DNA of 64,000 nucleotides from Salminus brasiliensis (GCF_030463535.1 NC_132901.1:8190959-8254958), one strand, 5' to 3'; shown: positions 38,168 through 53,670, counted from the stretch's first letter. Translations and numbers: made by a program. Notes: generated from the letters alone by a model not told the origin.

Positions 38168-38264
38168 AGGGGAGGGGGAAGGGAGGAGGAGAAATGGGAG
38201 GGGAGGGGAGGGGAAAAGGGAGGGGAGGGGAGGGGAGGGGAAAAGGGAGTGTGGGGGGTTGGGA
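38168..38264 (+). repeat. Expanded G-rich polypurine tract upstream of H2B, U3
   Basis: 12 bases longer than in the other units, and rearranged into regular GGGGA repeats (GGGGAGGGGAGGGGAAAAGG and onward). This is the strongest quadruplex candidate of the four copies. Confidence 0.75.
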
Positions 38265-38287
38265 AGAAGCGAGCGGACAATTGTTGT

Positions 38288-38784
<497 letters not shown>

Positions 38785-38814
38785 ATGGTGATAGCGGCGT
38801 AATCCAAACCCAAC

Positions 38815-38830
38815 GGCTCTTTTAAGAGCC
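38815..38830 (+). terminator. Histone mRNA 3' stem-loop, H2B U3
   Basis: GGCTCTTTTAAGAGCC with ACCCA and AAAGAGCAG downstream. Confidence 0.97.
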
Positions 38831-39328
38831 ACCCACGGTTTCTTCGAAAGAGCAGTTTTATTCAAGAACAAAGTCGCCGATGGTAAGCTATAATACTAAT
38901 TATTATTATTAATATTATTATTTTTTTTTTTTTCCCCCATGAGTGCTTCTGCAGCCATTATTGTAAAAGGAATGCCCTTCAGTGTATGTATGTATGTATG
39001 TAAATCAACTTACTTAGTTGTTTGTCTGCATTTAATTGGTATAGTATACTAAGATTCAGGGGCAGAGCAGCAAACTAAAATACTGTGCCATACTAACTGT
39101 ATGGCGTGGGGTTGTAATGCTAAGTGGGATAAATGAAGCTGCACATCACCTGTGAAAGACCAGTCCAGAGGAGATCAGCCTTACAGGTGGGGAATAGTGA
39201 GGCAGGAAACCATACTAGGGTTGACTTGAAGCCTAGAACTATACACTTGATCTTTGTAATGAAAGCTGTCTAGTATATATAACCAGGCATACGGTTAGGA
39301 AAGAGAGGAAATAAGTATCTCCACAAGC
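38831..39328. other. Post-H2B single-copy flank, U3
   Basis: As in U1, with a longer T-run near 38923 and an intermediate GTAT microsatellite. No gene is seen. Confidence 0.65.
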
Positions 39329-42315
39329 TTTTTTTGTTGGGTCACAGAAGGGTGAAGTTATTCAAAGCCTTAGGTTTATGGTGAGATTTGAGTGAGCAAG
39401 AATAGGTTCAGAGCTAGACTTTTGATGTAGAGGGTCGGAGCAAGGCAAAAGGACGAGGGTAGAGTAAGTAAAATAGTATGGCGGTCAAAGGCCTCAGGTT
39501 TATGATGAAGGTGGATTGAGTTAAAGTGACCGTGAGCTTAGGCCTTTGCCTTAGGATACAAAGGAAGGTTCAGTAAAAGTGAATTTCAGCATTAGCCATC
39601 AGCCTGATGATTTGGATACACATGGCCTCGGCCTACTGAGGAATGCACATCTAAGTAGAATGGTCATGACTGCATGGAATGGGTTAAATGAAAGTAAAAG
39701 TTTAAAAATAATAATTTGGTGTGTTGCTTATTGAGATAGAGGGAGGGATGGGGTTAATTTGTTTTAGGACAAGAATGAGATTGGAGTTGTTTCATGTGAG
39801 GGGTTCGAATGAGGATGGAGTGATTTTGTTTAATGGTTGGCGGAAGGATGGGGTTATTTCATTTTAGGTTTTGTGAGAGAAGGTGGTGGGGTTTGTATTA
39901 GAGTATGAATGGAAATGGGTTATTTTATTTTGGGGTTAGACGGCGGATGGGGTTATTTGGTTTCATGGTTAGAATGATGTTAAGGTTATGTTGTACTAGG
40001 TTAAGAGGGAGGACAGAGTTATTTTGTATTAGGACTACTTGGTTTGGTCACAAAAAGATGAATTTGGTTGAAGCCTTAGGTTAATGGTGAGATTCGAGCG
40101 AGCAAGAATAGGTTCAGAGCTAGACTTTTGATGTAGAGGGTCGGAGCAAGGCAAAAAGACGAGGGTAGAGTAAGTAAATTTAGGTAGCGTAAGTAAAAAA
40201 GTATGGCGGTGAAAGTGTGTTTAGTGCAGATGTGATCTAGGAAGAGTGAGTAACAGCAGCTTTGTAAACGAGGCCTCAGGTTTATGATGGAGGTGGATTG
40301 TGTTAAAGTGACTGTGAGCTTAGGCCTTTGCCTTAGGAAGGTTCAGAAAAAGTGAATTTCAACATTGGCCATCAGCCTGATGATTTGGATACACATGGCC
40401 TCGGCCTACTGAGGAATGCAGATCTAAGTAGAATGGTCATGACTGCATGGAATGGGTTAAATGAAAGTAAAAGTTTAAAAATAATAATTTGGTGTGTTGC
40501 TTATTGAGATAGAGGGAGGGATGGGGTTAATTTGTTTTAGTACAAGAATGAAATTGGAGTTGTTTCATGTGAGAGGTTCGAATGAGGATGGGGAGTGATT
40601 TTGTATAATGGTTGGAGGAAGGATGGGGTTATTTCATTTTAGGGTTGGAGAGAGAAGGTCGTGGGGTTTGTATTAGAGTATGAATGAAAATGGGTTATTT
40701 TATTTTGGGGTTAGACGGCGGATGGGGTTATTTGGTTTCATGGTTAGAATGATGTTAAGGTTATGTTGTACTAGGTTAAGAAGGAGGACAGAGTTATTTT
40801 GTATTAGGACTATTTGGTTTGGTTCACTAAAAGATGAATTTGGTTGAAGCCTTAGGTTAATGGTGAGATTCGAGCGAGCAAGAATAGGTTCAGAGCTAGA
40901 CTTTTGATGTAGAGGGTCGGAGCAAGGCAAAAGGACGAGGGTAGAGTAAGTAAAATAGTATTGCGGTCAAAGACCTCAGGTTTATGATGAAGGTGGATTG
41001 AGTTAAAGTGACGGTGAGCTTAAGCCTTTGCCTTAGGATACAAAGGAAGGTTCAGTAAAAGTGAGTTTCAACATTAGCCATCAGCCTGATGATTTGGATA
41101 CACATGGCCTCGGCCTACTGAGGAATGCACATCTAAATAGAATGGTCATGACTGCATGGAATGGGTTAAATGAAAGTAAAAGTTTAAAAATAATAATTTG
41201 GTGTGTTGCTTATTGAGATAGAGGGAGGGATGGGGTTAATTTGTTTTAGTACAAGAATGAGATTTGAGTTGTTTCATGTGAGGGGTTCGAATGAGGATGG
41301 AGTGATTTTGTATAATGGTTGGAGGAAGGATGGGGTTATTTCATTTTAGGGTTTGTGAGAGAAGGTGGTGGGGTTTGTATTAGAGTATGAATGGAAATGG
41401 GTTATTTTATTTTGGGGTTAGACGGCGGATGGGGTTATTTGGTTTCATGGTTAGAATGATGTTAAGGTTATGTTGTACTAGGTTAAGAGGGAGGACAGAG
41501 TTATTTTGTATTAGGACTATTTGGTTTGGTTCACTAAAAGATGAATTTGGTTGAAGTCTTAGGTTAATGGTGAGATTCGAGCGAGCAAGAATAGGTTCAT
41601 AGATATTTTTTTGATGTAGAGGGTCGGAGCAATGCAAAAGGACGAGGGTAGAGTAAGTAAAATAGTATGGCGGTCAAAGGCCTCAGTTTTATGATGAAGG
41701 TGGATTGAGTTAAAGTGACGGTGAGTTTAAGCCTTTGCCTTAGGATACAAAGGAAGGTTCAGTAAAAGTGAGTTTCAACATTAGCCATCAGCCTGATGAT
41801 TTGGATACACATGGCCTCGGCCTACTGAGGAATGCACATCTAAGTAGAATGGTCATGACTGCATGGAATGGGTTAAATGAAAGTAAAAGTTTAAAAATAA
41901 TAATTTGGTGTGTTGCTTATTGAGATAGAGGGAGGGATGGGGTTAATTTGTTTTAGTACAAGAATGAGATTTGAGTTGTTTCATGTGAGGGGTTCGAATG
42001 AGGATGGAGTGATTTTGTATAATGGTTGGAGGAAGGATGGGGTTATTTTATTTAGGGTTGGAGAGAGAAAATGGTTATTTTCTATTAGGGTTAAAATGAA
42101 AAATGGGGTTTTAGGGTTTAAATGAGCTTGGGTTTATTTTGTATTGGGGTTAGAGTGAAGGTGCAGTTATTTTGTATTAGGCTTGAAAAAGGGCATGTTA
42201 GTTTTATGTTATGTTTAGAATAAGTTTTGTCTTTTTTTTTTTGTTATTTTGTTTTTTGTGTTTTAGGGTTGGGGGGGTGTATGCAGTTATTTTGTGTTAG
42301 GGTTAGTATGAGATT
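39329..42315. repeat. Satellite array, U3
   Basis: About 3 kb: one c-type monomer (landmark about 39925), an a-type (40700) and a b-type (41407), then the decaying 33-bp tail. The b monomer is a hybrid: it keeps b markers (TTCATAGATATTTTTTTGAT) but has an a-type TTTGGTTTCATGG segment. The terminal a variant seen in U1, U2 and U4 is missing. Confidence 0.9.
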
Positions 42316-42339
42316 TTTGGCTATGGTATATTGGGTGTG

Positions 42340-42802
42340 TTACGAGTGCGTATTAGGGGACCTATGGAGAGCCGTTCCGAGTGTGGAAGCGCCGGTGACA
42401 AAGACGCATCGACGGTGGAAGTCATACTGCGCACACACGGCAACACTGTGCTTTACACACTCCTCAAGGTCGCCTTGCACGACGAGCAAAACAACGCACC
42501 CACGTCTCGGATGCCCAGCACGCTCTCGACGAGGCTCTCCTCCAACGCACCGGATAACACTCGCCCAGTTCGTGGCACCTTTTGTCGCCGTTTTCCACCG
42601 ATTAGCACGCCAAATGCGCCGCCGCCCGTTCGGCACGCCGGTAGCGTGGCACGCTTCGGTGAGCGCCGTATTAAACGCGGCGTCGTTACGCTGCCCTTCC
42701 CGTCTTCTCAACACACGGTGGAGCCTCTCGGAGACGAAAGAGCATTTCTACGCTCGCCAAGTTGAGCTTTCACCCATATTTCGCTCGACAAACGCCGAGA
42801 GA
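42340..42802. other. GC-rich block upstream of H1, U3
   Basis: Counterpart of 13420-13882. It differs from U1 at 42475 or so (CCTTGCAC against CCTCGCAC) and keeps the same open frames. No protein is recognised. Confidence 0.5.
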
Positions 42803-42887
42803 AAACACAAGTGCGAGACTGTCGCTGCCACACGGCTGTGCGGCATCGAGCGAGTTGAGTCTACAACGTTCTCATGTGGCTTTTAAG
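42803..42887 (+). promoter_or_regulatory. H1 promoter with AC box, U3
   Basis: AAACACA at 42803-42809 and CTTTTAAG at 42880-42887, as in U1. Confidence 0.7.
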
Positions 42888-42970
42888 GGCCGGCCCCCTC
42901 GCTGCAGCGGGAGGTTCTACAGAACGCTTCAGCAGTTTGTGCTCACTCGCGCTCACAGCAAAGCAGAACA

Positions 42971-43594
42971 ATGGCAGAAGTCGCTCCAGCCCCAGCCGCC
43001 TCGGCGCCCGCCAAGGCCCCCAAGAAGAAGGCCGCCGCCCGCCCCAAGAAAGCCGGCCCCAGCGTGGGCGAGCTCATCGTCAAGGCCGTCTCGGCTTCCA
43101 AGGAGAGGAGCGGCGTGTCTCTCGCCGCCCTGAAGAAAGCCCTGGCTGCCGGCGGCTACGACGTCGAGAAGAACAACTCACGCGTTAAGCTCGCCGTCAA
43201 GAGCCTCGTCACCAAGGGCACTCTGGTGCAGACCAAAGGCACCGGCGCGTCGGGCTCTTTCAAGCTTAACAAGAAGCAGACCGAGGCAAAGAAGAAGCCG
43301 GCCGCCAAGAAACCGGCACCTAAAGCTAAGAAGCCGGCCGCCAAGAAACCAGCCGCGGCCAAGAAGCCCAAGAAGGTAGCGGCTAAGAAACCCACTGCGG
43401 CTAAGAAATCCCCCAAGAAGGCCAAGAAGCCCGTCGCGGCCGCTAAGAAGGCAGCGAAGAGCCCCAAGAAGGCCAAGAAGCCGGCGGCTCCCAAAAAGGC
43501 GACCAAGAGCCCAAAGAAAGCCAAAACGGTCAAGCCTAAAGCAGCTAAGCCCAAGGCGGCGAAGGCGAAAAAGGCTGCCCCTAAGAAGAAGTAA
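42971..43594 (+). CDS. H1: Linker histone H1, U3
   Basis: 207-codon H1 with the conserved Asn at residue 68 ([10 protein letters not shown]), so it represents the majority form of this cluster. Silent differences from U1 include GTC for GTA at codon 4, CGC context GCCGCCGCCCGC and GCGGCT for GCAGCC in the KKVAAKK stretch of the tail. Length and tail composition are identical to U1, with no repeat-length change in the Lys/Ala/Pro tail. Confidence 0.98.
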   Translation: MAEVAPAPAASAPAKAPKKKAAARPKKAGPSVGELIVKAVSASKERSGVSLAALKKALAAGGYDVEKNNSRVKLAVKSLVTKGTLVQTKGTGASGSFKLNKKQTEAKKKPAAKKPAPKAKKPAAKKPAAAKKPKKVAAKKPTAAKKSPKKAKKPVAAAKKAAKSPKKAKKPAAPKKATKSPKKAKTVKPKAAKPKAAKAKKAAPKKK

Positions 43595-43637
43595 ACAGTA
43601 ACGCCGTTTACCTTCATGTCTTGTTTCTCTATTCAAC

Positions 43638-43653
43638 GGCTCTTTTAAGAGCC
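43638..43653 (+). terminator. Histone mRNA 3' stem-loop, H1 U3
   Basis: GGCTCTTTTAAGAGCC with ACCCA. Confidence 0.96.
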
Positions 43654-44015
43654 ACCCACAGTTTCATAAAAAAACAGCTTTTTTCCCCCCTTGTTACTGC
43701 ATAATGAATTGATTGTTAAAAAAAAAAAAAAAAACACTCAACACAAAAATAGCTCTCATTAGTTTCCCCACACAATAATTATATATGATCAATATATATA
43801 TATATTTTTGGTTTGGTCATACGTGTTACATTTGAGCGGGAAAGGGAAAGAAAACGCGGGGCACGAGTGGGGGTAAATGTTTCTTTCTTTAACCCGTTTT
43901 CTTTCTTCCTTTCTGTCTCTCGGTCACACAGACACACAGCACGAGAGGAGGGAGGGGGTCGGGTAGGAAAGCGAGCAGAGGTGGGAGGACGCTAGAGTCT
44001 GACGGCGGAAATGCG
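43654..44015. other. H1-H2A intergenic region, U3
   Basis: Same layout as U1, with a slightly longer A-run (near 43719) and GGAGGGAGGG in place of GGAGGAGGG. No gene is seen. Confidence 0.65.
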
Positions 44016-44526
<511 letters not shown>

Positions 44527-44560
44527 ATTGGCGCTCTCCGTTGATTTATCTATACACAAA

Positions 44561-44576
44561 GGCTCTTTTAAGAGCC
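44561..44576 (+). terminator. Histone mRNA 3' stem-loop, H2A U3
   Basis: CAAAGGCTCTTTTAAGAGCC with ACCCA, and AAGAAAAGTGCTG downstream. Confidence 0.97.
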
Positions 44577-44787
44577 ACCCATTTTTTCTAAGAAAAGTGC
44601 TGCTCCTTTACAAACAACACTACATATTCTTTACGTGATTTCCAACTGCATAAAAAAATAATAGCTTTATGAACCGAGTTATTATATAAACACACTGCCA
44701 TGCAATACACAATTGCCCTTTTTCATATATTTCACGTACTGAGATCAACACCCTATGCATATGTGCATGTATACACACATTCTCTCG

Positions 44788-44820
<33 letters not shown>

Positions 44821-44973
44821 TGTGTTTAATGTTCGCTGTAATGTACAGTACATTGATTAGTTTGATCATATTATTGTTCTTATTATTATATATTCTTTTA
44901 ATGCTTTTTTTTTCTTTGTTGTTTTGTATTACAGGAGCCCGCCGTTTTGCTTTTAGGTTTGAAAAGAAGACGC
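44577..44973. other. H2A-H3 intergenic region with CA microsatellite, U3
   Basis: AT-rich, no gene. The CA repeat at 44796-44819 has 12 units. Confidence 0.75.
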
Positions 44974-45543
<570 letters not shown>

Positions 45544-45578
45544 ACAGAGCGCTTCGACGTTTACCTGAAATACCCAAC

Positions 45579-45594
45579 GGCTCTTTTAAGAGCC
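45579..45594 (+). terminator. Histone mRNA 3' stem-loop, H3 U3
   Basis: GGCTCTTTTAAGAGCC followed by ACCTA. Confidence 0.95.
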
Positions 45595-46229
45595 ACCTAC
45601 CCGCGTCCGCGCCGAAACAGCAAATGTCCGCCTCACCTCGGTGTTGCGTTTATATAATGTAAGGCTATTATGACGCGCGCGCGCTTCTAAGTTCCATAGG
45701 GCTGCGCGAGCAAAACCAGCCGTAAGACAGTGGTTGTAAAGTTTAGCAAAAAAAACAACAACTAATATATATGTATATATATATTATAACGTTTTGTACA
45801 ACATTTCACATCAAAATCGCCATATTTAACATGTGTTTTAATACATATTAATACGTTTCTTTAAATACCTATCAATATGATTATACATATTTAATAGTTT
45901 GGAAACAGTTCATTCACCCCAGCAAAAAGTTGAAGCCACTGCTACTTCAGTAGAACACTACACTTTACCCTATGTAGTGTTTAGGCCGGTTTTGGCCTAT
46001 TACAAACGGCATTTGACATGGATGGAGCGTGGATCCCACCGCGTGGTGAAACTATACAACTGCAAGCACAGTTTCAGAGAGCAATGTATGTGTATATTTA
46101 TATAATGAGAGCTTGATTTTGGGTACCTACGTTTCATACATATGCAAAATGAGTTTGATTCCATAGAGAGTAAGCGAGACCAGCTGTGGGGCCGCAGTAA
46201 AGGAGTTAAGTGTATATTCCGGAGAGGAC

Positions 46230-47325
46230 CACCGTTGTTGTGGGAACGCAGACATATGTCATGGATGGAGCGTGGATGCCATCGTGTGGTCAAACTAGGC
46301 AAATGCAAACGTTAACTACGTAGATTTATTCGTGTATGTGTGTGAATGTAACAGCTTTTTTCATTTGATAGATGGTTGTGAACTCCAGTACGTCTACTAA
46401 ATCATTTGTATTGCGGTGTTATTTTGGTTAGTGTTTTTTAAAGTACATTTTAAAAAATGTTTCTATTGAAGCATACTTCAGTTCAGGGCATTTTAGTAGC
46501 CAGCATGGTTACCAGTTCTCATGCTGCCAGGCAATGAAATGGAAACTTAATTTAGGGTAATTTTATACACATTAAATATGATTGTTAACTGCACCAACAA
46601 ATCTAAAAAGTAATTACGTGTCTTACGTGATGATTTTCGTTTGGGCTTGGGTTTCATTTCAACAATATGCTAACGATAACATACTCCAGACTGTATAATC
46701 TCCTTCCACAACTAGATAAAATGTCTTGTTTTGAAGAACGCTTGATAGAAGTCTTTAATAAAGGCACTTTATTAGCCATCATGACAACCAAACAGCATGC
46801 AGTTATGTAAAAAGCCACCAATTTACTCACTGCTAGAAGCCATTGAGACAAACTATAGAGTAGTGCACTTCTATGTAGGACCTTTATTTCCTTTTCTTTA
46901 GAGCCCTTAAACTCTGTGTATTAGCTTATATTGAGGTTACCATAATAATCATAAATCAGTAAAAAACACCGCTCATCTGCTATCAAGACCTGACCGAGGA
47001 GCTGGAGGCCAGTGGAGCAAAGCTAAAATATGGAAAAGCATACGCACCCTCAAATTGGTGCAAAAAAAAATAAATAATAATTTTAATCATTCAAGGCATA
47101 GGTAAGTAACAAATGAATACAAAAGTGCTAACAAAAGTGAATGAAAAGCCAGCCGTACTCACTTGTGAATTCGCTTTTTTGATTTTGCTTCTTTAAACGT
47201 CTCTGTGGACCAAAAAAAAAAAGATTAATTGTTTTACATTTTAACCACACGATGGCATCCACGCTCCATTTACGTACTATGACCACAGACTTAAAGCTTA
47301 GCCCTGAAACTCCATCAGAAGCCTA
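46230..47325. repeat. 1.1 kb spacer duplication, copy 1, U3
   Basis: Counterpart of 17315-18410, with perfect 26-base inverted ends retained. Confidence 0.78.
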
Positions 47326-47403
47326 AAAGACTTGACTAGAGAAGTGCACTTCTGTGTAGTGTATACAGTGTAAGGGATTTAGGAAGTGCCCTATTGCAAA
47401 CGT

Positions 47404-48519
47404 CACCGTTGTTTTGGTATCGTGGATATATGTCATGGATGGAGCGTGGATGCCATCGTGTGGTCAAACTCGCAAATGCAAACGCTAAAAACATAGATGT
47501 ATACGTGTATGTGTGTGAATGTTACAGCTTTTACATATGACAGATGGTTGTGAACTCCAGTAAGTCTACTAAGATCTACCAAGGAACATTTGGGCATTTT
47601 AGTAGCCAGCATGATAACCAGTTGTCATGCTACCAGGCAATGAAAACTTAATTTAGGGCACTGCAATTTTTATACACATTAAATATGATTGTTAACTGCA
47701 CCAATACATCTAAAAAGTCATTACATGTCTTGCGGGATGATTTTTGTTTGGGTTTTAACAATATGCTAATGATAAAGTAGGACAGAATTTTTTTTTACTC
47801 CAGACTGTATTACCTCCTTCCACAACTCGATCAAATGGCTTTAGATAAAGAATCCTTGATAGAAGCATTCTTTATTTAAGGCACTTTTTTATCAGTTAGG
47901 TAAAAAGCCAACAATTCGCTCACTACTATAAGCCATTGAGACAAACTGTAGAGTAGTGCAATTCTATGAATGACGTTTTTCCCCTCCCCCTTTAGAGCCC
48001 TTAAATTCTATGCTGTATGGTTATGTGTATGTATGTATGCATCAGCTTATATTGAGGTTAACATAATAATCATAAATCAATAAAGAACACCGCTCATCTG
48101 CTATCAAGACCTGACTAAGGAGCTAGAGGCCAGTGGAGCAAAGCTACAATTACGAAAAGCATACGCACCATCGGTGCAAAAAAATCATTTTAACCTGCCA
48201 GGTTTAGGTCAGAGACTTTCTTCAAGGCATAGGTAAGTAACAAATGAATACAAAAGTGCTAACAAAAGTGTATCAAAAGCCAGCCGTACTCACTTGTGAA
48301 TTAGCTTTTTTGTGCTTCTCAAATTGAACTCTTTCTCTTCTTTCTGATTTTGCTTCTTTAAATGTCTCTGTGGACCAAGAAAAAAAAAACTAAAAAAAAA
48401 GATGAATTGTTTTATATTTTGCAGATTTACATTTTGACCACCAGATGGCATCCACGCTCCATTCACGTACTACGACAACAGACTTAAAGCTTAGCCCTGA
48501 AACTCCATCAGAAGCCTAA
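47404..48519. repeat. 1.1 kb spacer duplication, copy 2, U3
   Basis: Counterpart of 18489-19604. Confidence 0.78.
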
Positions 48520-49060
48520 GGGGTAGGTCTAGCCAAACTGCTTCCCCTCACCCTGACTTCATCATGAGCTCTACACTTACTTTGCTTACCACAATGTCTT
48601 TCCATATTTCTTTATCATCCACTAACTGCAACATATGATAAAAGCAACATTACTTAAAGCAACATTAACTCCCTCTGTGTTTATCTAATCTAGCATGACT
48701 TTTATTAGAAGATGTAAAGCGAGCCTGAGAAATCCAAGGGGTAAACATGTAGTTTTAGTTGGCCTCATTAGGAGCTTTTCCCTTGTATGCAATAATATAC
48801 CATTTATTCGATTTGTGTTTGTTCTTTCTTTCTTTAAATGTCTCTGTGGACACTATATCTTTAACTTGTAGTGTATTAGATTAACGACTACAATTCCCAT
48901 GATGCCTAACTAAAGATTTTTTTGCACCGATGGTGCGTATGCTTTTCGTAATTGTAGCTTTGCTCCACAGGCCTCTAGCTCCTTAGTCAGGTCTTGATAG
49001 CAGATGAGCGGTGTTCTTTATTGATTTATGATTATTATGTTAACCTCAATATAAGCTGAT
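48041..49060. repeat. 146-bp inverted repeat pair, U3
   Basis: Arms 48041-48186 and 48915-49060. The right arm has one private change (CCACAGGCC near 48965 against CCACTGGCC), giving one mismatch. Confidence 0.85.
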
Positions 49061-49974
49061 AAAACCTTGCCAAATAAAATTATTTTTGCACAGATTTAAT
49101 TGTGTGGGTATGAGACATGTTAGTATTATTCCTACATTCACTTCTCATTGGTGAAGATCTTCTCTAATGGCCAATGTCAGTGTTAACACTTTACTGTACA
49201 TCCTATACATTTGCACTCCTGGACTCTACTAACACTTTATTATTATTACTTAATAATACAGTGTTATTATTAAATTTTTATGTATCGTCATCTGTCCACT
49301 TCATTTCTTATTTTTCATAACTGCACTGTCCTTCATCTGCAGTTAGTTTCAAATGCATTTTCACATGTATTCTCTTTATCTGTCTATCTATCTATCTTGC
49401 AGTGTGGGTTCTAACTAGACAAAGGACTCCAAAAGTCATGTTTGTGTTTTTAAACCACAGTATTGACTTTGTCCTCATGTAACTCATGTATAGTGTAACT
49501 GGGTATCTCAGTATCTTCACCTGGATTTATTGATCCAAAACTGTAGTTTAGTGATGTCAAGGTTCAAATGTTTAAAGTCATGTCATGTTGAATGTTGTGA
49601 GGGAATACGTCTGAAAATATATGGAACCTGGCCTGGCAGATACATATTCTGACCACCAGATGGCATCACTACTCCATTCACGTTCTGCAACTACATAGTC
49701 TTAGGGCCTAGCCCTGAAACTCCATCAGAAGCCTAAGAGGTAGGTCCAGCCGAACTGCTACCACTCATCCTGACTTCATCATGAGCTTTACACTTACTTT
49801 GCTCACCACAATTTATTTCCTTCCTTTCTCTTCCACTAACTGCTAACCAATATGACTTTAGAAGAAGATTTATTAGAAGATGTATAGTGAAAACCTGAGG
49901 AATCCAAATGGTGTGGGTTTAGTTTAAGTTGGCCTTGTTTTATTTTATGTGCAGAAATATGTCAGTGGTGGTGG

Positions 49975-50109
<135 letters not shown>

Positions 50110-52048
50110 ATGCATACTTATTCAATCTGACAGAAAATACAAACCCTGTACTGGTTTGTGTTTGAGCAATATGTGTTGACAAAGAAAAAAAGAACAAATT
50201 ACTGGTTGAATCTATAAAACACTATGCTTCCTTTAAGTGTGTCTATGTCAATGTGTCAATGACACAATGTGTCTTTATCCTGTAGTGTCAAGATCAAGGA
50301 CTACAATTCCCATGATGCCTAACTACAAGTTCAGCCTATTGACACACGTGCCATGTATTAGGACTAATCACGTGTTGTTTTAGAACGTTTTCGAAAAGTA
50401 TAGATGACGTACAGTGTTTTATTGATTCAACCATTCATGTGATCCGGCTCTTTAATTCTTGAATTTGATTTATTGTTGTACTGGGTTGTTGGCGTTGTAT
50501 TTTCTAAACGTTGCAAACCCTTTGTATGTGGATTTACTTGTTCAATATGTTGTCATGGAGCCTGTCTCTCTCTCTCTATCTCTGTCTATCTCTCTATGTA
50601 TACATATCTATCTACCTACCTACCTTCCTACCTACCACCCTCCCTCTCTTCATCTAATGATGAAATCCGATAACTGCACGTCCAGTCACAGTAAAAAGTA
50701 AACCGTGTGCCATGGTGTACAGTAGTGGGCTGATCTCAGTGTGTGCTTGTTTTATGCTTGCAAGGTCGTAACCCTAGTACTAAATAGCCATTTATGTCAT
50801 TTATTCAGGCATTCAGGTGCATTGAGGGAGGACACGTACTCTTGTCGTGTGTGTGTGTGAAATAATCGCTACGCACGTTAGAATGGCGTGATGTAGTGTG
50901 ACTTTGTTGTATACGAGACCGAGGCGCACATGGCGACAGCCATCAGAGGGGAGTGGACGGCTGACCGAGGTATTTGTCGTGTTAAGACCTATGTTAACTA
51001 CTTTTAATGTTCATACATGTGAAACGTCGTCTTTACATGACGACATGTGAGTCATTACACTTTGCGTTGCTTTGTGGAATAGGCGTGAGCTGGAGACTGG
51101 ACCTGGTCAGCTCCGTTGTGTCGCTGTTGGCACGATAACGTTTGCTAACTTGCCAAAAATGAAGTGGATACTGAAATCCGATAAGTCGATTTTGCGGAGA
51201 GCCTAAAGTTGTACACCCAGTCACAGCAAATCGACGTAGAACTGCCGTTGCTGGATCTATGTGTGGAGTTGTACATAGCTTGGAGCCAGCTTAACGATTA
51301 GCAGCGTGGCTAACTCGGCCAGCATAAACAGTAAAGCACAAATATGAGCCTAATTATGAGGGGTCATTATTTATTGACCACAGTGCAGTGCCACATGCGG
51401 AGTTGTAGCATAAAAGTACGCAATACAGCCGTGATTTGTGGCTGTTGAGTGATTTGAGTTAACTTGCTTTTTCAGGTCCACACGTGAGCTAACATAGCGA
51501 TTAGCATGCTAGCTAACTCGGATGGTACAAACAATAGCATTACGCCAGCGAGTGTAAATACCTGTCAGATAAATACACACTCGCTCGAGTCAGTCAGGTT
51601 TTATTATGAAACCGTGTATATAGCTAGCAACATTTTATACGTTTACTGCCGTGGTTGAAATCGAGAAGCCACCTCGGAGAGTAGCATGATGGCTAGGTGT
51701 CTAAAAATTAATCACAAAAATAACGATATTACGGACACGTGCGTAGTTCTCTATATTGTTATTTGGAGCAAGTGAGGGAGAAACAGTCGTGCTTAAACCC
51801 GGCTACCAGCAGCGTATCTTCTGGTTTTCAGAGCTGGGCGGCCTGTGTAGCTTGCTAGCTAGTGTTTTGTTTACAAAAGATTATTTTCGTTATTAGCTAG
51901 TTGCCGAAACGGCATCGGTCAACCGAAAAAACGAACAAACAAAAAAACAATGCAATTTCGCTCGTTGGCCAATAGTTAAACAGTAAAAAAGCTCAGAAAA
52001 AGCTATGACATTAGAACCGGAGTTGCACTGTCCAATTCCCAAGCAGCT

Positions 52049-52107
52049 CACTACTCCCTATGGAGTGCACGGTGTCACGAAAAAACGCTGTGCACTAGGG
52101 AGTAGTG
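52049..52107. mobile_element. Small hairpin (MITE-like) element upstream of H4, U3
   Basis: Arms 52049-52070 and 52090-52107. Confidence 0.45.
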
Positions 52108-52194
52108 GAGTGCGGTTTAGGATCGCCCCAGGTGTACGAAGGAAGACTTCATGCATGGAGCATGGGGTGTCATCCTGTGGTAAAACACGGAAAG

Positions 52195-52196
<2 letters not shown>

Positions 52197-52234
<38 letters not shown>
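52197..52234. repeat. TA microsatellite upstream of H4, U3/U4 boundary
   Basis: About 19 TA units, the shortest copy, followed by CACACA. Confidence 0.95.
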
Positions 52235-52241
<7 letters not shown>

Positions 52242-52742
52242 TTGGCGTTATTATTGTAGTAATTGATTTTTAGAAAACAGTGCATAAATGTTTATTTACA
52301 AAGGCCACATGGCCCCTATCCACTTCTTACAGTGACTCAAAGTAGGCTCATACACAGCCTCACTAAACAGTTCATCTTATGCCTAGGTCACTGAATTGTA
52401 TGAATTTATTCAGTTATTTATTTATTTAAGATTTCGCCATAAGACCAATCTATTTCAGAAATGATTTTAGCTCTTAATTGCAGTTTAGGTTACTTCGTCA
52501 TTATATGGTCAAGCAGGTCTGGAGCTAGGCTGTAGGTTTCAAAGCTAAATCATGTTGAGTTAAAGTATTCACAGTGAAGGTTATGCATGATCCAAAGTGT
52601 GCTGCGTTATTTTGAACATGAGTACATCCAGAGAGAACGGAATTCTGGTTGACTGTATTTTGTATGGCTACCCACTCAGTGGCTATACAGCAAAACAAGC
52701 GTTCTGCACACGTACAGAGTATGAGGCGGAGCTGATGTACTG

Positions 52743-53173
<431 letters not shown>

Positions 53174-53203
53174 ACGCTCGGCCTGAACAGCTCTAAACCC
53201 AAC

Positions 53204-53219
53204 GGCTCTTTTAAGAGCC
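53204..53219 (+). terminator. Histone mRNA 3' stem-loop, H4 U4
   Basis: GGCTCTTTTAAGAGCC with ACCCA. Confidence 0.97.
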
Positions 53220-53633
53220 ACCCACAAATCCAGCAAAAGAGCCTGTTTCTAATCTTAGCTTGTTTGTTTCAAATAAGGCAGTCTCCCGGATACTCTGTAT
53301 TAAGAATGTAATATACGGGAAGAGTACATATATGTTACTTTGTATATATGTATTGTTTTACACCCCCCCCGTATGCGTTGGTAAAATCAGAACTATACGT
53401 CTTAATAAATCCTGATAGTCGCCGTCAACGCCGCTGTGGCGAAAAACAGATTAAGCCCTGTAGATTAAAAATGCGCGGGAAGGCGAACAAAGAGTTGATC
53501 ATATTTGTTTGTTTCAATAAAGTCAATGATGGTGGTTATGAATCTCCCGGTTACTTTGTTAAGAAGCTCATTTTCAGGAGGAAAAAACATAATTTATATA
53601 TAACATTTATATATATATATATATATGACATTA

Positions 53634-53670
53634 TATTCTTATATAATAATGTGATTATTATATAAGAATA
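53634..53670. repeat. AT-rich perfect hairpin, U4
   Basis: Arms 53634-53650 and 53654-53670 around GTG. Confidence 0.85.

Larger units (their letters stand above)
37569..38287. other. H4-H2B intergenic region, U3
   Basis: Module copy A 37720-37844, hairpin 37985-38021, module copy B 38042-38157 and an expanded polypurine tract 38168-38264. It shares the CGGTTACTCCGGTTAC variant with U2. No gene is seen. Confidence 0.8.
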
